Source of the DNA: an uncultured Collinsella sp. | GTDB lineage: Bacteria; Actinomycetota; Coriobacteriia; Coriobacteriales; Coriobacteriaceae | Length of the DNA: 10,113 bases | Direction of reading: 5' to 3' | Assembly: GCA_902461085.1 (NCBI GenBank) | Contig: CABPWH010000063.1 | Coordinates: 1 to 10,113 of the forward strand | In this document: positions 6,915 through 10,113 of the stretch, one piece after another | Layout: each line of letters begins with the position of its first letter | How positions within the stretch are numbered: position 1 is the first letter of the stretch | Translations under genes and position numbers: made by a program | Notes under the pieces: model-generated | Database searches by the model: none | What the model saw: the letters and a program-made list of their open reading frames with translations, nothing else | Told to the model about the DNA's origin: nothing

Positions 6915-7850
6915 ATGATCCTCACCGCTACGATGAACCCGTCTGTCGATACGCGCTATCAGCTCGATGAGCTCGTCATCGACGACGTCAACCGCGTGAC
7001 GCCCGAAAAGACCGCCGGCGGCAAGGGCCTTAACGTGGCCCGTGTGCTGGGCCAGCTGGGCGACGACGTTGTGGCAACCGGCCTGCTTGGTGGCCATATG
7101 GGCGCCTATATGGCCGAGCTCATGGACGCCAACGGTATTAACAACGACTTTGTGCCCATCAAGGGCGAGACTCGTATTTGCCTCAACATCCTCCACGCCG
7201 GCAACCAGACCGAGCTGCTCGAGAGCGGCCCGACGATTGCCCCCGAGGAGCTCGATGCCTTTACCGCCAAGTTTACCGAGCTTGCGAGCAAGGCCGACGT
7301 CGTCACCATTTCGGGTTCGCTGCCCCGCGGTGTCGAGGCAGACTACTATGCCAAGATCACGGGCATTGCCGAGAACGCCGGCGCCAAGGTGCTGCTCGAT
7401 ACCTCGGGTGCTTCGCTCGAGGCCGCCCTTAAGTCCGAAATTAAGCCCGAGCTGGTCAAGCCTAACCTGACCGAGATCAACGGCCTTCTGGGCACGAGCT
7501 TTACCACCGACGATGTGGACGAGCTCCGCGCCGCGCTTGCCTCTGATGCCCGCTTCTCCGATATCCCCTGGGTCGTCGTGTCCATGGGCGCTGCCGGCTC
7601 CGTTGGCTTCCACAATGGCCGTGCGTTCCGCGCAAAGACGCCCGATATCCCTGCCGTTAACGCCACGGGCTCTGGTGACTCCACTATCGCAGGCTTCGCG
7701 CATGCCATCGCTGCTGGCGCAGACGACGAGACGGTGCTGCGTACCGCCAACACTTGCGGCAAGCTCAATGCCATGGATCCCATGACCGGCCATCTGGTCA
7801 TGGACCGTTGGGACGAGGTCTACAACGGCGTTGTCGTGACCGAACTGTAA
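6915..7850 (+). CDS. lacC: PfkB-family sugar-phosphate kinase (tagatose-6-phosphate kinase / 1-phosphofructokinase type)
   Basis: Cytoplasmic ATP-dependent kinase of the LacC/FruK subgroup. With AgaS producing tagatose-6-phosphate, the predicted reaction is formation of tagatose-1,6-bisphosphate. In 311 residues, it shows TMNPSVD near the N-terminus, GGKGLNVAR (35-43) for sugar-phosphate binding, KPNLTEINGLLG (182-193), and the ATP/anion-hole signature NATGSGDSTIAGF (249-261) with catalytic Asp255. AAGGAG at 6903-6908 supports the start. 1-Phosphofructokinase cannot be excluded by sequence alone, but the absence of fructose-PTS genes and the LacX-like neighbour favour LacC. No aldolase follows in the window. 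Confidence 0.88.
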   Translation: MILTATMNPSVDTRYQLDELVIDDVNRVTPEKTAGGKGLNVARVLGQLGDDVVATGLLGGHMGAYMAELMDANGINNDFVPIKGETRICLNILHAGNQTELLESGPTIAPEELDAFTAKFTELASKADVVTISGSLPRGVEADYYAKITGIAENAGAKVLLDTSGASLEAALKSEIKPELVKPNLTEINGLLGTSFTTDDVDELRAALASDARFSDIPWVVVSMGAAGSVGFHNGRAFRAKTPDIPAVNATGSGDSTIAGFAHAIAAGADDETVLRTANTCGKLNAMDPMTGHLVMDRWDEVYNGVVVTEL

Positions 7851-7905
7851 GAGCTTGGGTGACGGCCCCGGCATCGGTTGTTTGCTTATGGTTAGAGCCG
7901 ATGAC

Positions 7906-8022
7906 AAGTGCGGTAGCATTATGCCGGGGCGCGACGCCGACGCTGTCGTGTTCAATCCCGACCTTACCCTGGTCGAGACGTATGTGGGTGGCAACAGCGT
8001 CGGTAATGCGTTTGCCGAGTAG
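7906..8022 (+). pseudogene. Remnant of a second nagA: last 38 codons only
   Basis: The frame encodes KCGSIMPGRDAD, VVF, LTLVETYVGG and SVGNAF in the same order as the C-terminus of the intact NagA in this window, and ends at the equivalent stop. By hand count 32 of 38 residues and 94 of 114 bases agree. About half of the base differences are silent third-position changes, so this is the end of a diverged paralogue and not a recent copy. Nothing upstream of 7906 resembles NagA, and the kinase gene ends only 55 bases before. A start at ATG 7888 would give a 44-residue peptide but has no ribosome binding site. It would lack the whole catalytic barrel and can have no deacetylase activity. Confidence 0.9.
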
Positions 8023-8054
8023 CCGCCAAAGAAACGATCCGAGAGGGGATTTAG

Positions 8055-8528
8055 ATGATTTACGGTGCATTGGGCGATATCGAGGAGTACCGTGGAATGC
8101 TCAAGGGCCTCGACGTGCTGATCGACTGGCTCGAGGAGAACGACCCGGCGGAGCTCGAGGTCGGCAGCCATCCGATTCTGGGCGACAAGGTCTTTGCGAA
8201 CGTCATGGCTCCCACGACGCGTCTCGAGGCCGAGGCTCACTACGAGACGCATCAGCGCTATCACGATCTGCAGATCGACATTGAGGGTCGCGAGGCCTTT
8301 AAGGTCGCTACGGGTAGCCTGACGCTGGTTCAGGAGTTTGACGAGAAGGATGACTACGATCTGGTCGATTCCGACGCTTCGATCGCCGGCGATCTTGCCG
8401 ACGACAAGTTCGCGCTGTTCGTTGCCGGCGAGCCTCACATGCCCACGCTCGAGTTCCCGGGCGATGGCGCGCAGCCGGTCAAGAAGATCTGCTTTAAGCT
8501 GCTTGCAGACGCTTACTGGGAAGAGTAA
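8055..8528 (+). CDS. YhcH/YjgK/YiaL-family protein (DUF386)
   Basis: Small cupin-like protein family found in operons for sialic acid, rare pentoses and other sugars, including the beta subunit of the Ebg galactosidase (EbgC). A role in handling sugar anomers or isomers has been suggested for relatives; the exact reaction here is unknown. The 157-residue product has the family hallmarks: GDKVFANV (43-50), the core AHYETHQRYHDLQIDIEGRE (61-80) with likely metal-binding Glu64, His66 and His70, and GEPHMP (125-130) followed by VKKICFKL near the end. GAGAGGGG before the ATG supports the start. It follows the kinase by 204 bases occupied by the nagA remnant and with no evident terminator, so it is probably part of the epimerase-kinase transcript. 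Confidence 0.93.
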   Translation: MIYGALGDIEEYRGMLKGLDVLIDWLEENDPAELEVGSHPILGDKVFANVMAPTTRLEAEAHYETHQRYHDLQIDIEGREAFKVATGSLTLVQEFDEKDDYDLVDSDASIAGDLADDKFALFVAGEPHMPTLEFPGDGAQPVKKICFKLLADAYWEE

Positions 8529-8587
8529 CGCGCTGCTCGGCTGAGCTGTTCGTGTTGCGAGCGTTATCCCTTGGAGGAGCGCGCTTG

Positions 8588-8640
8588 AGCCCCGCTGATC
8601 GCGGTTCCTTTGGGAGACTGCGGTTGGCGGGGCTTGTTGT
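8588..8640 (+). terminator. Probable terminator after the YhcH-family gene
   Basis: A 19-base-pair stem (8588-8606 with 8616-8634) whose outer eight pairs are perfect (AGCCCCGC / GCGGGGCT) and whose upper half has several wobbles. It is followed by the T-rich TTGTTGTTG. It lies 59 bases after the stop codon. The T-run is interrupted, so efficiency is uncertain. Confidence 0.65.
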
Positions 8641-8706
8641 TGAGCAGGAGAGTTGCCGGCGGCGTTGTGCTCGGCTTGGCGGATGTTCGCCAGAATCCTG
8701 AAAGAA

Positions 8707-8774
8707 AGGGTCGAACCGAAGTGTCTGGCCGGACGCCAATTGTCCGGGAACTGCTTCTGGTTCGACCCTCTTTT
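8707..8774 (+). terminator. Long nested hairpin with T-rich flank
   Basis: Outer arms AGGGTCGAACC (8707-8717) and GGTTCGACCCT (8759-8769) pair perfectly over 11 bases. GAAG/CTTC (8718-8721, 8754-8757) extends the stem past one bulged base, and CCGGAC/GTCCGG (8729-8734, 8742-8747) forms an inner stem with loop GCCAATT. TCTTTT follows on the plus strand and a CTTTCTTTC run flanks it on the minus strand, so it could end transcription in both directions. It is longer and more elaborate than the other terminators here, and could instead be a structured RNA element. Confidence 0.6.
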
Positions 8775-8946
8775 ACTTTCGCCCACTCGGCGGACTTCGG
8801 GTTTAATGCTTAGGGGCGGGGATTTACCAAAGTGAAATTTTAATGAAAAGAAACCCAGCAGCAATTGCCATGGTGAGGGCTCGAATTGGCCATATAGATC
8901 TAAAATAGTCACGATATACAAATGTCGAGAGACGTTGGGGATATAG
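8775..8946. other. Intergenic stretch before the secreted-protein gene
   Basis: With the hairpins before it, this completes a 418-base gap (8529-8946) without a convincing gene. From about 8830 the DNA becomes A+T-rich, in step with the two accessory genes that follow. TATACA at 8915-8920 is a possible -10 but no matching -35 is seen. The ten bases ATGAAAAGAA occur at 8843-8852 and again at the start of the next gene (8947-8956). Confidence 0.5.
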
Positions 8947-9456
8947 ATGAAAAGAACTAAGGGTTTTCTTTTGTTGGTAATGATGCTGCTCGGACTGTTC
9001 TGCCTGAGTGGCCCTTCTTGGGCCGAGGCTGCCTGTCCTGAAGGTGAGCCTCAGCAGTCTTATACGGGCAGCCTACTGATAACTGCTAAGGAGGGCGATG
9101 CCGACTCTCAGTCTGGGGTAAATCCCCTTGCCACTTTTGAGGGGGACGGCGGAACGGTCAAGCTTGACCATATTGGTAGCGGGATTTTGAGGTGGCAAGT
9201 TCTTCCGGACAAAATTGCGAACGATCCCTTCTCTTTTGCTGGAACGATATATCTATACAAGGTTGTGAGCGGAAAACAAAAATACGTCGATTGCTATCCG
9301 ACAAATGGGTCTGGAATTGCATTCACCGGCATTTCGGGGCAGATTGATACACATGTACGAAAGGGAACCTATGTGGTGCGTTGGGTTGGAGCTGCTGCAG
9401 GCCCGATATGGATTGCGGTCTTGCGCCCCGATGTCCAAATAGGTTTTTCTCTCTAG
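8947..9456 (+). CDS. Secreted protein of unknown function
   Basis: No family is recognised. The 169-residue product begins with a classical signal peptide: MKRTKG, a hydrophobic core (7-22) and a likely cleavage after the Ala of SWAEA (about residue 28). Cys30 follows closely but the -3 residue is Glu, so it does not fit a lipobox; a disulfide between Cys30 and Cys116 in the mature protein is possible. The mature part alternates hydrophobic and polar residues with many Gly, Thr and Val, suggesting a beta-sandwich. It contains no repeat or sortase-type anchor. The start is the first ATG before the signal peptide; the ribosome binding site (GGGG at 8937-8940) is weak. Codon use (for example AAA, ATA, GGA) and GC differ from the sugar genes upstream. 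The next gene begins 14 bases after its stop, so the two are likely co-transcribed. Confidence 0.8.
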   Translation: MKRTKGFLLLVMMLLGLFCLSGPSWAEAACPEGEPQQSYTGSLLITAKEGDADSQSGVNPLATFEGDGGTVKLDHIGSGILRWQVLPDKIANDPFSFAGTIYLYKVVSGKQKYVDCYPTNGSGIAFTGISGQIDTHVRKGTYVVRWVGAAAGPIWIAVLRPDVQIGFSL

Positions 9457-9470
9457 ACGGGAAGTTGCTC

Positions 9471-9836
9471 ATGGACGCCATATATGACGGAGATGACTGG
9501 GTCGATCATTATACTTGGCGCCTGGTCGGCTCGGATGACAATGGGGATGTGGTGTTTGATGGACTATGTCCAAAGCATCTCCATCCTTTTGTCTCGTCGT
9601 TAATTGAGAGTTCCGCTCGTGTTGCTCCCTACAGCTCGGCATCGCTTCATGATACGGACGTTTTGGAGACCATAAGGGAATCAATTGACGAGGGCACGAT
9701 GAGCGGCCCGCTGTTTTCTCGGCTTGTGGGGCTAGATGAGATTGGCTCGAAACGACTGCTTGCGGGCGAAAAAGTGGAACTCACTTATCGGTCGATGATT
9801 TCAATCCTGCGGCTAGCCGATGTTCTTCGCAAATAA
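9471..9836 (+). CDS. Small hypothetical protein
   Basis: No family is recognised. The predicted 121-residue protein has no signal peptide or membrane segment. The N-terminal third is acidic and aromatic (MDAIYDGDDWVDHYTWRLVG), with a DDNGDVVFDG beta-hairpin-like stretch. The C-terminal 40 residues (82-121; FSRLVGLDEIGSKRLLAGEK, then a helix ending LRLADVLRK) resemble in pattern a helix-turn-helix of the XRE type, but this is only a visual likeness. ATG at 9471 is the first ATG in the frame; the ribosome binding site is weak (GGGAAG region). It sits 14 bases after the secreted-protein gene, shares its lower GC, and ends just before the tRNA terminator. Confidence 0.7.
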   Translation: MDAIYDGDDWVDHYTWRLVGSDDNGDVVFDGLCPKHLHPFVSSLIESSARVAPYSSASLHDTDVLETIRESIDEGTMSGPLFSRLVGLDEIGSKRLLAGEKVELTYRSMISILRLADVLRK

Positions 9837-9846
9837 ATGAGGCAAC

Positions 9847-9868
9847 AAAAAAGCCGCCCGAAGGCGAC
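9847..9868 (-). terminator. Terminator of the tRNA-Thr gene
   Basis: On the minus strand GTCGCC-TTCG-GGCGGC (9853-9868) forms a six-pair stem with one wobble and a stable UUCG tetraloop, followed by TTTTTT (9847-9852). No T-run follows on the plus strand, so it acts on the tRNA transcript. Confidence 0.9.
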
Positions 9869-9880
9869 TATCTTGTGCAA

Positions 9881-9956
9881 TGGAGCCAGCGACCGGGCTC
9901 GAACCGGTGACCCCCGCTTTACGAGAGCGGTGCTCTACCAACTGAGCTACGCTGGC
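9881..9956 (-). tRNA. tRNA-Thr (anticodon CGT)
   Basis: A complete 76-base cloverleaf on the minus strand. The acceptor stem GCCAGCG/CGCTGGC is perfect, the D arm is GCTC/GAGC, the anticodon stem CCGCT/AGCGG holds loop CTCGTAA with anticodon CGT (reads ACG), and the T arm ACCGG-TTCGAGC-CCGGT is perfect. The discriminator is T and CCA is encoded. It has its own promoter and terminator and stands alone in the visible sequence. Confidence 0.97.
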
Positions 9957-9995
9957 GGCCATGTGGTGACGCAACTGAGGCGTCAACGGCTGACT

Positions 9996-10024
9996 ATGAT
10001 ACGGGACATCGCGCATCCGCGCAA
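9996..10024 (-). promoter_or_regulatory. Promoter of the tRNA-Thr gene
   Basis: On the minus strand TTGCGC (10019-10024) and TATCAT (9996-10001) are separated by exactly 17 bases. Transcription would start about 30 bases before the tRNA, leaving a short leader for processing by RNase P. Confidence 0.72.
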
Positions 10025-10097
10025 GTGTTCTGACGGCTTTTCTCACTTTAAATGCACTCCTTGATTCTCAACTTTATCCGAACACTTCCCGCATTCA

Positions 10098-10113
10098 TCC
10101 GCACATGTGCGGA
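10098..10113. repeat. Perfect 16-base palindrome at the window edge
   Basis: TCCGCACATGTGCGGA reads the same on both strands. It could be an operator or part of the hairpin of a terminator that continues beyond the window; the sequence ends here so its context is unknown. Confidence 0.6.

Noticed and set aside
8585..8701. Possible 38-residue Cys-containing peptide from a TTG start behind GGAGGAG
   Set aside because: The ribosome-binding-like sequence is good, but the frame starts inside the probable terminator hairpin, uses codons avoided by its neighbours and resembles nothing known.
8708..8717. Possible attachment site: GGGTCGAACC resembles the T-arm of the tRNA-Thr gene
   Set aside because: The likeness covers only about ten bases of a sequence common to all tRNA T-arms, is fully explained by the hairpin arms, and no integrase gene or longer direct repeat is present.
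8843..8908. 21-codon open frame starting ATGAAAAGA before the secreted-protein gene
   Set aside because: No ribosome binding site and no leader-peptide features; it shares only ten bases with the next gene's start.
6909..8921. Very long open frame (670 codons) on the minus strand
   Set aside because: It runs antisense through the kinase, the nagA scar and the YhcH gene, all of which have clear family motifs. Its translation is low-complexity and it has no recognisable motif; it is open because of codon bias in high-GC DNA.
1..10113. CRISPR array, insertion sequence or prophage genes
   Set aside because: No regularly spaced repeats, transposase, integrase or phage structural motifs were seen on either strand.

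Overview
The window looks like a chromosomal segment of a high-GC actinobacterium of the Coriobacteriia, most like Collinsella. This is inferred from the roughly 60% GC coding style, the gene content and the close packing of genes with AAGGAG-type ribosome binding sites; no marker gene proves it.

Positions 1-8528 are an amino-sugar utilisation region, best read as uptake and breakdown of N-acetylgalactosamine/galactosamine. It holds the 3' part of a mannose-family PTS EIIC gene and a complete EIID gene (1-1672), a GntR/HutC-type regulator (1858-2589), an AgaS-type sugar-phosphate deaminase/isomerase (2704-3870) behind a promoter with a clear inverted-repeat operator, and an N-acetylhexosamine-6-phosphate deacetylase of the NagA family (3988-5157). 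After a flavodoxin gene on the opposite strand (5233-5817) come a LacX-like aldose-1-epimerase (5974-6855), a PfkB-family kinase of the LacC/1-phosphofructokinase type (6915-7850) and a YhcH/YjgK/YiaL-family protein (8055-8528). A coherent route is: PTS import and phosphorylation, deacetylation by NagA, deamination/isomerisation by AgaS to tagatose-6-phosphate, and phosphorylation by the kinase to tagatose-1,6-bisphosphate. The EIIA/EIIB subunits and the aldolase are not in the window.

Between the kinase and the YhcH gene lies a 117-base remnant of a second nagA-like gene: only its last 38 codons and stop survive. This is the clearest evolutionary scar in the window. The EIID protein is also unusual in carrying a large, very acidic insertion in the loop before its C-terminal membrane segments.

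Positions 8529-8946 hold no convincing gene but contain two long hairpins. Then come two small genes of unknown function, one secreted (8947-9456) and one cytoplasmic (9471-9836), with lower GC and different codon use from the sugar genes; they look like accessory DNA. They end against a tRNA-Thr(CGT) gene on the minus strand (9881-9956) that has its own promoter and a UUCG-capped terminator. The window stops at a perfect 16-base palindrome.
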